A stretch of DNA of 42,120 nt from Actinomycetota bacterium (lineage in GTDB: Bacteria; Actinomycetota; Acidimicrobiia; Acidimicrobiales; CADCSY01). The position numbers and the translations under genes were made by a program. Where the stretch lies: the NCBI GenBank assembly GCA_019348555.1, contig JAHWJH010000006.1, positions 1-42,120 on the forward strand, given 5' to 3'. Of this stretch, positions 1-9,237 are shown piece after piece. The notes below the pieces were generated by a model. That model was not told the DNA's origin, made no database searches, and saw only the letters and a program-made list of their open reading frames with translations. The stretch's first letter is position 1. Each line of letters starts with the position of its first letter.

Positions 1-1
1 C

Positions 2-508
2 TTCCGCCACGGCGGGTGGTCCATGCCGTACTTCGACCCCGAGGTCATGGGGTCGAGCATCGACGAGATGGCCCAGCGGACCGACGCCCTGCTCTATGGC
101 CGGCGCACCTGGCAGGTCATGGCCGGTGCCTGGCCGGAGCGGACCGGTGACCCCTTCGCCGACTGGATCAACGGCGTCGACAAGCACGTCGTCTCCGACA
201 CGCTGTCCGAAGCGGACCTCACGTGGGGGCCGACCTCGCTGATCCGCGGCGCCGACCTGGGCGCGGCGGTGACGGCTCTGCGCGAGCGACCGGGTGGCGA
301 CGTGAACGTCATGGGCAGCGCCCAGCTCGCTCGGTCGTTGCTGGAGGCCGACCTTGTCGACGACCTGAACCTGATGATCGAGCCGATCGTGCTCGGTGGC
401 GGCAAGGGCATCTTCCCGACCGACGGGACCGCCCGCCGGTTCGAGCTCGTATCGGCCATCACCGCCGCCACCGGCGTGCAGATCTGCCGCTACCAACGGG
501 TGGACTAG
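2..508 (+). CDS. DHFR/RibD C-terminal-like reductase family protein (5' truncated by window edge)
   Basis: Open frame continues upstream of the first ATG (FRHGGWSMPYFD); contains LLYGRRTWQVMAGAWP, VNVMGSAQLARSLL, DDLNLMIEPIVLGGGKGIF typical of the family. Confidence 0.85.
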   Translation, partial: FRHGGWSMPYFDPEVMGSSIDEMAQRTDALLYGRRTWQVMAGAWPERTGDPFADWINGVDKHVVSDTLSEADLTWGPTSLIRGADLGAAVTALRERPGGDVNVMGSAQLARSLLEADLVDDLNLMIEPIVLGGGKGIFPTDGTARRFELVSAITAATGVQICRYQRVD

Positions 509-604
509 GAGCCAGGCTCACGCCATCCGACCCGGCTACCGGCCACCCGTGCTCACGGGCGGAGACCATGGCCGATCCGGCCGCAGAAGCGGTGTCGGTG
601 ATCG

Positions 605-820
605 TCATGCTCCTGTCTGGGGTGGGATGAGGTCGAAGACCTTTGCTTCCAGGTGCGCCGGCCGGCGCTGGGCCTGCCGGGTGCGGCTGACCAGCCGGCT
701 TCCTCCGGACCTTCAGATGCTTGGAGACGGCCTGAACGCTCACGTCGTAGGGTTCGGCGAGCTCGTTGACGGTGGCGTCGCCGACGGCGAGCCGTGCCAC
801 GATGTCGCGTCGAGTGGGAC
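605..820 (-). pseudogene. ArsR-family HTH regulator remnant (truncated, frameshifted)
   Basis: Minus strand PTRRDIVARLAVGDATVNELAEPYDVSVQAVSKHLKV, then frame change into RLVSRTRQAQRRPAHLEAKVFDLIPPQTGA*; no proper N-terminus or C-terminus. Confidence 0.65.
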
Positions 821-891
821 ATACGCCCAGCTCCCTCGGCCGGTCCTTGCGGACGAAGGCGCACGCATTCCAGAGGAAAGGACGCAGGACC

Positions 892-1395
892 ATGGACTCC
901 AGCATCGAAGTGCGCGAAGAGGGGACGGTGGTGGCGTTCTCGTTCCAGGACATGCTCCGCTACAGCGGGCCCGGCAGCCCCGGAGGGGTCGCCCTGGGCT
1001 ACAAGGTGCTGGAGCGGGCCTTCGCGCTCCTCGAACCTGGTGGCTCGGTGGAGCGGCGCCAGGTCGTCGTCCGCACCGCCTTCCGGGGACCGGGGGCGCG
1101 TGACGCCTGCGAGCTGGTGACGCGGAGCCTGACCGATGGTCGGTACGTCGTCGACCCGGCGCTGGAGCGCCCCGAGCGCGGCGAGACCCTGCAGACCTTC
1201 GCCTTCTCGGTGGGCTACCGCGGCAAATCCGTGGCCCTCTGGTTGCGAGAAGGCTTCGTCAGCGACGAGTTCGTCCGCCTGGCCCGGTCGTCGGACCTCA
1301 CCGACGACGAACAGCAGCGCTTCGCCGAGATGAAGCGGGCGTTGGCCGACCGCCTGATGGCCACGGAGGCCGTCGACATCTTCGAGGTGCAGTAG
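892..1395 (+). CDS. Hypothetical protein (167 aa)
   Basis: ATG preceded by purine-rich GAGGAAAGGACGCAGG; consistent coding frame MDSSIEVREEGTVVAFSFQDMLRYSGPGSPGG... Confidence 0.7.
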   Translation: MDSSIEVREEGTVVAFSFQDMLRYSGPGSPGGVALGYKVLERAFALLEPGGSVERRQVVVRTAFRGPGARDACELVTRSLTDGRYVVDPALERPERGETLQTFAFSVGYRGKSVALWLREGFVSDEFVRLARSSDLTDDEQQRFAEMKRALADRLMATEAVDIFEVQ

Positions 1396-1484
1396 CCCGG
1401 ATCGAGCTGGAAGGTGGCGTTGCAGCTTCTTACCAAGACCGGCGAGGCCAACCCTCGGACCGGACCGGGGATGGAGCGACGCCC

Positions 1485-2111
1485 TCAGCCGCCCGGCGGG
1501 GCGGAGGCGAGGTCACGCTGCGGTTCGCCCTGCACCAGGCTGAGCGGTACGACTCCCGCCCAATGGGGAAGCTCATAGTCGGCGAGCTCGTCGATCGGAC
1601 CACCGGTGCGCACCTTCGCCGACGCCTCCTCGATCGGAAGCCGCAGGACCAGCGTGGACCTCAACTCCTGAGCCGTGGGTGGCCGGGTCGAGCGGCTCCG
1701 ACCCGCCACCATGTGCTCCACGATGGCGAGAAGGGCGGCGCGCTTCTCGTCGTCGTCGGTCACGGCTGCGGCGTGGCCGAACAACAGCACTGACCGGTAG
1801 TTCATCGAGTGATGGAAGGCCGAACGAGCGAGGACCAGGCCATCCACCAGCGTGACGGTGAGGCACGCCTCGGCTCCGCCGGCAAGGGTGCGCAGCGCGA
1901 AGTTGCCGACCGCCCCGTGGAGATAGACATGCTCGCCCACCCGGGCGAAGGCGGTGGGGATGACCCAGGGCCGACGCTCGACCGCGAATCCCACGTGGCA
2001 GACGAGCGCCTCGTCGAGGATCCCGTCGATCGTCTCGCGGTCGTACCGCCCGCGATCGGACTTGCGCCGGAGCTTCGTCCGCGAGGTGGGCGGAACCTGC
2101 GATGCCGTCAT
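1485..2111 (-). CDS. Pyridoxamine 5'-phosphate oxidase (FMN-binding split barrel) family protein
   Basis: CHVGFAVERRPWVIPTAFARVGEHVYLHGAVGNFALRTLAGGAEACLTVTLVDGLVLARSAFHHSMNYRSVLLFG is typical of NimA/PNPOx-like flavoproteins. Confidence 0.85.
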   Translation of the reverse strand: MTASQVPPTSRTKLRRKSDRGRYDRETIDGILDEALVCHVGFAVERRPWVIPTAFARVGEHVYLHGAVGNFALRTLAGGAEACLTVTLVDGLVLARSAFHHSMNYRSVLLFGHAAAVTDDDEKRAALLAIVEHMVAGRSRSTRPPTAQELRSTLVLRLPIEEASAKVRTGGPIDELADYELPHWAGVVPLSLVQGEPQRDLASAPPGG

Positions 2112-2209
2112 CGTTCGATGGTGGCACGCCGGCGTTGACGTCGTGGGAGGTATCGGCCGGTGCTGGTCGCACCGCCGCCGGCACCGGCCGGCTCGTGCTC
2201 CTCGGGGCC

Positions 2210-2407
2210 TCAGGCGAGCGAATCGGGGTCCATGCCCGGTGGGATGTCGGTGGGTCCGACATCCCCGACGATGTTGGGGTCTTCGACGCCCACGCCGGTG
2301 TGGCGCAGCCGGTCGGTGAGGCTGGGGTCGTGTTCCAGCGCCTCGTCGGGCAGGTCCTCGCTCGGGAACGGTTCCTCGGGTGGCAGCTCAGCGGCGATGT
2401 CGGACAT
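2210..2407 (-). CDS. Small acidic hypothetical protein (65 aa)
   Basis: Begins MSDIAAELPPEEPFPSEDLPDEALEHDPSLTDRLRH; fills the gap upstream of divergent prfC. Confidence 0.5.
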   Translation of the reverse strand: MSDIAAELPPEEPFPSEDLPDEALEHDPSLTDRLRHTGVGVEDPNIVGDVGPTDIPPGMDPDSLA

Positions 2408-2520
2408 GGCCGGTCCTTTCCCTCCCCGGGCACCGTCCAACCGACGGTCTGTCGTCGGCGACCCCCGACGACAACCATCGCGTTGGTGCGGAACCATCCT
2501 GGGCGTGGTAGGGAACTGCC

Positions 2521-4098
2521 GTGTCGTCCGTCCCCGCACTCGCCGAGGCCGCCAGACGGCGGACCTTCGCCATCATCAGCCACCCCGACGCCGGCAAGAC
2601 CACCCTGACCGAGAAGCTCCTCCTGTATGCCGGCGCCGTGGCCGAGGCGGGCGCGGTCAAGGCCAGAGCCGGGCGGCGGCGAGCCACCTCCGACTGGATG
2701 GAGCTCGAACAGCAGCGGGGCATCTCCATCACCTCCACCGTGCTGCAGTTCGGCTACCGCGGCCACGTGGTGAACCTGCTCGACACGCCCGGTCACCGTG
2801 ACTTCTCCGAGGACACCTACCGGGTGCTCGCCGCCGCCGATGCCGCCGTGATGGTCCTCGACGCCGCCAAGGGCATCGAGACCCAGACCCGCAAGCTCTT
2901 CGAGGTCTGCCGGGCTCGACGCCTCCCGACGCTCACCTTCTTGAACAAGTGCGACCGCCCCGGGCGCGAGCCCCTGGAGCTCGTCGACGAGCTGCAGGAC
3001 CAGATCGACCTGCGGGCGACGCCGCTCACCTGGCCGGTCGGCATCCCCGGTGACCTCCGGGGCGTGATCGACCGTCGCCACGGCGCGTTCGTCCGCTACA
3101 CCCGCACCGCCCGGGGCGCGGTCGCCGCACCCGAGGAGCTCGTCGAGGCCGCTCGGGCCGAAGCCGAAGAGGGCGACGCCTGGCGTCGGGCCACCGAGGA
3201 GTGCAACCTGCTCGACGCCGTAGGAGCGAACCTCGACGTCAAGTCCTTCCTCGCCGGGGAGACGAGCCCCCTGTTCGTCGGCTCGGCGTTGACCAACTTC
3301 GGGGTGCGTCACCTCCTCGACGCCATCGTCGACCTGGCGCCCCCGCCGGCACCCCGCAACGATGCCGACGGCATCGCTCGAGGGCTCGACGAGCCGTTCT
3401 CGGGCTTCGTGTTCAAGGTGCAGGCCAACATGGACCCGGCGCACCGCGACCGGGTGGCCTTCGTGCGGATCTGCTCGGGTCACTTCGAGCGAGGCATGAC
3501 CGTGACCCATGAGCCGTCGGGGCGGCCCTTCGCCACCAAGTACGCCACCAGCGTCTTCGGCGCCGAGCGCGACACCATCGACGAGGCGTGGCCGGGGGAC
3601 GTGGTCGGCCTGGTCAACGCCGCCGACCTCGGCGTGGGCGACACCCTCTTTGCCGAGGCGCCGGTGACCTATCCGCCCATTCCTCGTTTCGCTCCCGAGC
3701 TCTTCGCCGTCGCCCGGGCTCGCGACTCGTCACGCTCGAAGCAGTTCCGGCGGGGAGTCGAGCAGCTCGAGCAGGAGGGTGTCGTCCAAGTGCTGCGCGA
3801 CGAGGAGGTCGGCGACCCGGCGCCCATCCTCGCCGGCGTCGGCCAGATGCAGTTCGAGGTCTTCGTCCATCGCCTCGAGCACGAGTTCGGGGCTGGCGTC
3901 GAGCTCACCTCGACGCCGTACCGGGTCGCTCGTCGCACCGACTCCCAGACAGCGGCGCGCCTGCGGAGCACCAGTGGCGTGCGGGTCCTGACCCGCACCG
4001 ACGGCGTGCTGCTCGCCCTCTTCGAGAGCCCCAACTGGCTGGCGAGGGTCGAGGCGGACCACCCCGAGTGGACCCTCGACCGCCTGGTCGGCGACTGA
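2521..4098 (+). CDS. prfC: Peptide chain release factor 3 (GTPase)
   Basis: G1 SHPDAGKTTLTEKLLL, TSDWMELEQQRGISITSTVLQF, DTPGHRDFSEDTYR, NKCDRPGREPLELVDEL; full length; GTG start. Confidence 0.95.
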   Translation: MSSVPALAEAARRRTFAIISHPDAGKTTLTEKLLLYAGAVAEAGAVKARAGRRRATSDWMELEQQRGISITSTVLQFGYRGHVVNLLDTPGHRDFSEDTYRVLAAADAAVMVLDAAKGIETQTRKLFEVCRARRLPTLTFLNKCDRPGREPLELVDELQDQIDLRATPLTWPVGIPGDLRGVIDRRHGAFVRYTRTARGAVAAPEELVEAARAEAEEGDAWRRATEECNLLDAVGANLDVKSFLAGETSPLFVGSALTNFGVRHLLDAIVDLAPPPAPRNDADGIARGLDEPFSGFVFKVQANMDPAHRDRVAFVRICSGHFERGMTVTHEPSGRPFATKYATSVFGAERDTIDEAWPGDVVGLVNAADLGVGDTLFAEAPVTYPPIPRFAPELFAVARARDSSRSKQFRRGVEQLEQEGVVQVLRDEEVGDPAPILAGVGQMQFEVFVHRLEHEFGAGVELTSTPYRVARRTDSQTAARLRSTSGVRVLTRTDGVLLALFESPNWLARVEADHPEWTLDRLVGD

Positions 4099-4100
4099 GG

Positions 4101-7082
4101 TCAGCCGTCGCCCGGGGCGAAGCCCTGGCGCATGGTGTTCTCGCTCAGCGCCACGGGGTCGAGGAACTGGAGGAGGTAGTCGGGGCCGCCGGCCTTGGAG
4201 CCCACGCCGGACAACCCCACCCCACCGAAGGGCTGGCGCCCCACCACCGCGCCGGTGATCGGGCGGTTGACGTAGACGTTGCCGGCCCGCAGCTCCCGCA
4301 CCGCTCGATCGATGTGCGAGGGGGATCTCGACACCACACCAGCGGTGAGGCCGTAGTCGGTGTGGTTGGCCACCTCCAGCGCCTGGTCGAAGGTCTCCAC
4401 CCGCATGACCGCGAGCACCGGGCCGAAGATCTCCTCGGTGGCGAGTCGGCTGGTGGGGGCGACGTCGGTCACGATCGTCGGGCCGACGAAGTACCCGCCA
4501 GCGGGCACGTCGCCACCGGCGAGGACCACCGTGCCCTCGGCGCCGGCCATGTCGACGTAGGAGCGCACCCGCTCGTGGGCGTCGGCGTCGATGAGCGGGC
4601 CCATGTCGACGCCCATCTCGCTGGGATGGCCGACGCGCAACCCGGCGGCCCGGCCCACGAGCCGCTCGATCAGCTCCTCGGCCCCACCGGCGCCCCGGTC
4701 GACGACGATCAGGCGGGAGCACGCCGAGCACTTCTGGCCGGAGTACCCGAATGCCGAGGTGATCACGATGGGGACGGCCTGGTCGAGATCGGCGTCGGCG
4801 TCGACGATCACCGCGTTCTTGCCGCCCATCTCGGCCACCACCCGCTTCACGTGACGCTGCCCGGGGCGATGCACGGCCGCTGACGCCACGATCTCGAGGC
4901 CGACGGGCAGCGAGCCGGTGAAGGCCACGAACGACACCGCCGGGTGCTCGACCAGATGGGCGCCGACGTCGCCCATGCCGGGCAGGAAGGCGAGCACCCC
5001 CTCGGGGAGCCCCGAGGCGAGCAGGGCCTCGACCAGCTTGGCGGCGACCGCCGGGGTCTGCTCCGCCGGCTTGAACACCACGGCGTTGCCGGTGACCAGA
5101 GCCGCGACCACCATGCCGGTGGGAATGGCGAGAGGGAAGTTCCACGGCGAGATGACCACGCCCACGCCCCTGCCCCGGTAGTGCATGGCGTTGGCCTCGC
5201 CCGGCGGCGAATCGACCGGGGCGCCGGCGTCGAGGCGCAGCATCTGGCGGCCGTAGTACTCGCAGAAGTCGATCGCCTCGCACACGTCGGCATCGGCGTC
5301 GGGCCAGGGCTTGCCGGCTTCGAACACCTCCAGGGCGGCCAGCTCGCTCCGCCGCTCGCGCATCCACGCCGCCGCCCGGAACACCACGCCGGCGCGCTCC
5401 GCAGCCGAGGTGGCCCGCCACCGTGGCCACGCTGCGAGCGCCGAGTCGATCGCTTCGTCGGCCTCGGTGGGCCCACAGCAGGCGGACACGGCCAGGACCG
5501 TCGAAGGCGCAGCGGGATCGACGGAGGCGATGGTGGCCTCGGTCGTGACCGAGCGCCCGCCGATGACGGCGGGTACGACCTCCGCAGAGCCGCGCTGGCG
5601 AAGCCGTTCGACGGAGCGGGCGAAGTGCAGGCGCGCGGGCGGGTCGCGCCACTCGGCGACCGGTTCGGGGCGGAACCCGCCCGGGGACGACGAGTCGGTC
5701 GCTGAGCTGCGCGGCGGAGGAACCGGATCGGCGCCGAGATCGACCTCAGGTGCTTGGAGCAGCTCGTCGAGGGCCCGGCCCTCGACGAAGCGGCGCCGCA
5801 CGAAGCTCTCGTTGGCGGTGTTCTCGAGCAGCCGGCGCACCAGGTAGGCCATCCCTGGCACCAGGTCGCCGACCGGCGCGTACACCCGCAGACGCAGGCC
5901 GAGGCGCCGGACAGCGGCGTGGACGGGCTCGGCCATGCCGTAGAGGAGCTGGATCTCGTAGCCGTCGTCGGGGATGCCGAGCGAGCGGGCGCACTGCACG
6001 GCGTAGGAGATCGAGCGCAGGTTGTGGGTGCCGAAGGCGGCCCGCACCTCGCCGTGGTGGCGGTGCAGCAGCCGGGTGCAGCGCTCGTAGTTGGCGTCGG
6101 TCTCCTCCTTGCGGGTGTAGACCGGCACCGGCCACCCGGCGGCCCGAGCGGTGATGGTCTCGGTGTCCCAGTAGGCGCCCTTGACCAGGCGAACGGTGAT
6201 CGGACGCGAGCGCTCGGCCGAGAAGGCGATCAGCTCGGTGAGGTCGCGATAGGAGTCGCGGGTGTAGGCCTGCACCACCACGCCGGCCTCGGCGCCGGCC
6301 AGGCCGGGTTCGTCGAGCAGCTCCCGGAACAGCCGGAGCGTCAGGTCCTTCACGTCGTAGTGCTCGGCGTCGAGGTGGACGAAGGCGCCGGAGGCGAGCG
6401 CTCGGTACAGGATCGGCCGGAGCCGGCGCTTGGCTTGATCGAGCCCTTCCCCCTCGGTCAACGGTGCCAACCGGGACGCGAGGGCCGTGGGCTTGACGCT
6501 GACGTTGACCCTCGCCAGCGGCCCCAGGTCGTCGTGCTCGAGGCGCTCGACGGCCGGCCAGGCGGAGCTGCGCTCGCCGAGCACGGCGAGGAGCTCCTGC
6601 ACCCTGGCGGCGTAGCGGTCGGCCTCCTCCTCGGTGAGCGTCTTCTCGCCCAGCAGGTCGACCGTGGAGGCGCTGCCGGCCCGCCACAGCCGCTCCAGCC
6701 GCTCGACGGCGGCGTGCGGATCGGCCCCCACGATGAACTGCTGGGCCACCCGTTTGATGTTCCGGCGAGCCAGGGAGGCCGCCGCCGCCCGCCCGAGCGG
6801 CAGGTGCTCGGCGGCGCCGAGGCCGAGGTCGAGGAGCCGGGGGGCGTCGGTGCCCTCGAAGTACTCCACCAGGTGGGCGAGGACGTCGGCGTCGTCGACC
6901 GTGGCCGGGAACACGTCGACGAACCGGAAGAGCTGGGTCTTGAACGAGGGGTGCGACATCGCCCACTCGAGCATCTGCTCGGTCCACCACGAGGAGTCGA
7001 CCACCTTGGAGGCAGCACCCTCGCCGGCCTCCGCCAGGTGGCGCGCCAGCGCCGTCACCTCGGCGTCGAGCGACGCGACCAT
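4101..7082 (-). CDS. putA: Bifunctional proline dehydrogenase / L-glutamate gamma-semialdehyde (P5C) dehydrogenase
   Basis: N-terminal PRODH (LARVNVSVKPTALASRL, FVHLDAEHYDVKDLTLRLFRELL, RLVKGAYWDTE, FGTHNLRSI) fused to ALDH (SPWNFPLAIPTGM, FTGSLPVG, EMGGKNAVIVDADADLDQAV, GQKCSACSRLIV). Confidence 0.95.
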   Translation of the reverse strand: MVASLDAEVTALARHLAEAGEGAASKVVDSSWWTEQMLEWAMSHPSFKTQLFRFVDVFPATVDDADVLAHLVEYFEGTDAPRLLDLGLGAAEHLPLGRAAAASLARRNIKRVAQQFIVGADPHAAVERLERLWRAGSASTVDLLGEKTLTEEEADRYAARVQELLAVLGERSSAWPAVERLEHDDLGPLARVNVSVKPTALASRLAPLTEGEGLDQAKRRLRPILYRALASGAFVHLDAEHYDVKDLTLRLFRELLDEPGLAGAEAGVVVQAYTRDSYRDLTELIAFSAERSRPITVRLVKGAYWDTETITARAAGWPVPVYTRKEETDANYERCTRLLHRHHGEVRAAFGTHNLRSISYAVQCARSLGIPDDGYEIQLLYGMAEPVHAAVRRLGLRLRVYAPVGDLVPGMAYLVRRLLENTANESFVRRRFVEGRALDELLQAPEVDLGADPVPPPRSSATDSSSPGGFRPEPVAEWRDPPARLHFARSVERLRQRGSAEVVPAVIGGRSVTTEATIASVDPAAPSTVLAVSACCGPTEADEAIDSALAAWPRWRATSAAERAGVVFRAAAWMRERRSELAALEVFEAGKPWPDADADVCEAIDFCEYYGRQMLRLDAGAPVDSPPGEANAMHYRGRGVGVVISPWNFPLAIPTGMVVAALVTGNAVVFKPAEQTPAVAAKLVEALLASGLPEGVLAFLPGMGDVGAHLVEHPAVSFVAFTGSLPVGLEIVASAAVHRPGQRHVKRVVAEMGGKNAVIVDADADLDQAVPIVITSAFGYSGQKCSACSRLIVVDRGAGGAEELIERLVGRAAGLRVGHPSEMGVDMGPLIDADAHERVRSYVDMAGAEGTVVLAGGDVPAGGYFVGPTIVTDVAPTSRLATEEIFGPVLAVMRVETFDQALEVANHTDYGLTAGVVSRSPSHIDRAVRELRAGNVYVNRPITGAVVGRQPFGGVGLSGVGSKAGGPDYLLQFLDPVALSENTMRQGFAPGDG

Positions 7083-7114
7083 CGGCTTCGATCGTACGCC
7101 GTAGGGTCGCTTCG

Positions 7115-8338
7115 GTGACCGCCAGCGAAACCGTCGAGGTGCGGGGCCACATCGTCGACTCCCTCATCCTGGCCAAGATCCTCGACCTGATCGTCGACGC
7201 CGGTGCCGACTACCGGATGATCGATCTCGACCTCGGCACGTCGCATGTCGACCCCTCGACCGCCCGGATCTCGATCACCGCCGCCGACGCGTCCGACCTG
7301 GCGGCTCTGCTCGCGGAGCTGCACCCTCACGGCGCCCACCCCGTCGAGACCGGGGACCTCGTGGTGAAACCCGCCGAAGCCGGCGGCGTCTTGCCCGACG
7401 GGTTCTACGCCACGACCAACCTCCCCACCGAGGTGCGCGTCGACGGCCATTGGATCGAGGTCGACCGACCGGAGATGGACTGCGCCCTGGTGGTGGACGA
7501 CGACGGCCCGGCGGCCCGGGCCCGGGCCGTCCCCATGCACCGGGTGGCGGCCGGCGACCAGGTGGCGGTCGGTCTCGCCGGGATCCGGGTCCGGCCCCTC
7601 GAGAAGCCCCGCGGCGCCAGTCCCTTCGAGTTCATGACCTCGGAGGTGTCGGCCGAGAAGCCGAAGGCGCTGTTGGTGGCCCGGGTCGCCGAGCGGCTCC
7701 GGGCCGCCAAGGCCGGCGGTGGTCGGCTCCTCGCCGTGCCCGGGCCAGCCGTGGTCCACACCGGGGCCGGACCCCACCTGGCCGCCCTGGTGCGCGAGGG
7801 CTGGGTCGACGTCGTGTTCTCGGGCAACGGGTTCGCCGTGCACGACATCGAGTCGTGCCTCCTCGGGACCTCGCTCGGCATCTCGGTGGGAGAAGGCACC
7901 GCAGCCGAAGGCAGCCACGCCAACCACCTGCGGGTCATCAACCAGGTGCGGCGCTGGGGTTCCGTCCGCCGAGGCGTCGAGGACGGCGCCTTGTGTGGGG
8001 GGGTTCTGTACGAGTGCGTCCGCCGAGGCGTGCCCGTGGTGCTGGGCGGGTCCGTGCGCGACGACGGACCGCTGCCCGACGTTCTCACCGACGTGGTGGC
8101 GGCCCAGGACGCCATGCGCCGGCACCTCGACGGGGTGGCCGTGGCGCTGGTGCTGGCGTCGACCCTCCACGCCGTGGCCGTCGGCAACCTCCTGCCCGCC
8201 TCGGTGGAGGTCTACTGCGTCGACATCAACCAGGCGGTGGTCACCAAGCTCACCGACCGGGGGAGCCAGCAGGCGCTCGGCATCGTGACCGACGTGGGGC
8301 TGTTCCTGAGCGAGCTGTCTCGGCAGCTGATCGGGTGA
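7115..8338 (+). CDS. TIGR00300-type (LOR/SDH) protein, likely ornithine cyclodeaminase
   Basis: LLAVPGPAVVHTGAGPHLAALVREGWVDVVFSGNGFAVHDIESCLLGTSLG and LASTLHAVAVGNLLPASVEVYCVDINQAVVTKLTDRGSQQALGIVTDVG are hallmarks; GTG start 32 bp from divergent putA. Confidence 0.85.
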   Translation: MTASETVEVRGHIVDSLILAKILDLIVDAGADYRMIDLDLGTSHVDPSTARISITAADASDLAALLAELHPHGAHPVETGDLVVKPAEAGGVLPDGFYATTNLPTEVRVDGHWIEVDRPEMDCALVVDDDGPAARARAVPMHRVAAGDQVAVGLAGIRVRPLEKPRGASPFEFMTSEVSAEKPKALLVARVAERLRAAKAGGGRLLAVPGPAVVHTGAGPHLAALVREGWVDVVFSGNGFAVHDIESCLLGTSLGISVGEGTAAEGSHANHLRVINQVRRWGSVRRGVEDGALCGGVLYECVRRGVPVVLGGSVRDDGPLPDVLTDVVAAQDAMRRHLDGVAVALVLASTLHAVAVGNLLPASVEVYCVDINQAVVTKLTDRGSQQALGIVTDVGLFLSELSRQLIG

Positions 8339-9177
8339 GCGGCCTGGCCTGGGGCCGGCGCTTCCTCGTGTGCCCCCCTGAGCACTTCAGCGTGCTGTAC
8401 GAGATCAACCCGTGGATGCACAAGGAGGTGCCCGTCGACGCCGACCGCGCCCGGGCTCAGTGGGAGGGCCTGGTCGACGTGCTGCGCCGAGCCGGCGCCG
8501 AGGTCGACGTCATCTCCCCGGTGCCCGGACTCCCCGACATGGTCTTCACCGCCAACGGCGGCGTGGTCAGCGGAAGGCGCCTCATGGAGAGCCGCTTCCG
8601 CCACCCCGAGCGCACCGGCGAGGCTGCGTTGTTCTCGGCATGGTTCCGCGCCCGCGGCTACGAGATCGCCGAGGTCCCTCCCGGCCTGCACCTCGAGGGA
8701 GCGGGCGACGCCCTGCCGTTCGGGAACCGGATGCTCGGGGGGTACCGGTCGAGGTCCGACATCGGCGCCCACGCCGCCTTGTCGGCTGCCTTCGGGGTCG
8801 AGGTCCTGCCGATCGAGCTGATCGACCCCCGCTTCTACCACCTCGACCTGACCTTCTGCCCGCTCGACGACCGCCGAGCGATGATCGTGCCCGGGGCCTG
8901 GGATCGCTACGGGCGCGAGGTGGTGGCCGGGCTGGTCCCCGAGCCGGTGGTCCTCGACGACGACGAGGCGGCGGCGTTCTGCGCCAACTCGGTGCTCGTG
9001 AACACCACCTTGATCATGCCGTCGTGCACCAAGCGACTCGGACGCCGACTCGAGTCCCTCGGGCTCGATGTCGTGGTCGTCGACGTCGGCGAGTTCCTCC
9101 GGGCCGGCGGCGGGGTCCGGTGCCTGACCTTGGCGCTCGACGTGACGTTGGAGCGACCGTCGCCCGTACGGAGGTAG
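8335..9177 (+). CDS. GDAT/amidinotransferase-superfamily protein, likely arginine dihydrolase (ArgZ/AgrE N-terminal domain-like)
   Basis: VSGLAWGRRFLVCPPEHFSVLYEINPWM; DMVFTANGG, HLEGAGDALPFG, YHLDLTFCPLDD, FLRAGGGVRCLTLALD catalytic-type motifs; GTGA overlap with preceding ORF. Confidence 0.8.
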   Translation: MSGLAWGRRFLVCPPEHFSVLYEINPWMHKEVPVDADRARAQWEGLVDVLRRAGAEVDVISPVPGLPDMVFTANGGVVSGRRLMESRFRHPERTGEAALFSAWFRARGYEIAEVPPGLHLEGAGDALPFGNRMLGGYRSRSDIGAHAALSAAFGVEVLPIELIDPRFYHLDLTFCPLDDRRAMIVPGAWDRYGREVVAGLVPEPVVLDDDEAAAFCANSVLVNTTLIMPSCTKRLGRRLESLGLDVVVVDVGEFLRAGGGVRCLTLALDVTLERPSPVRR

Positions 9178-9237
9178 GGGTCGATCGCCGAGTGCCCTCC
9201 GGCCCCGAGATCGTCGGCATTGTGGGAACATGGGTTC

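Noticed and set aside
1573-3510. 645-aa minus-strand ORF opposite prfC and the PNPOx gene
   Set aside because: High-GC shadow ORF; composition is Arg/Gly/His-rich and the opposite strands carry clear families.
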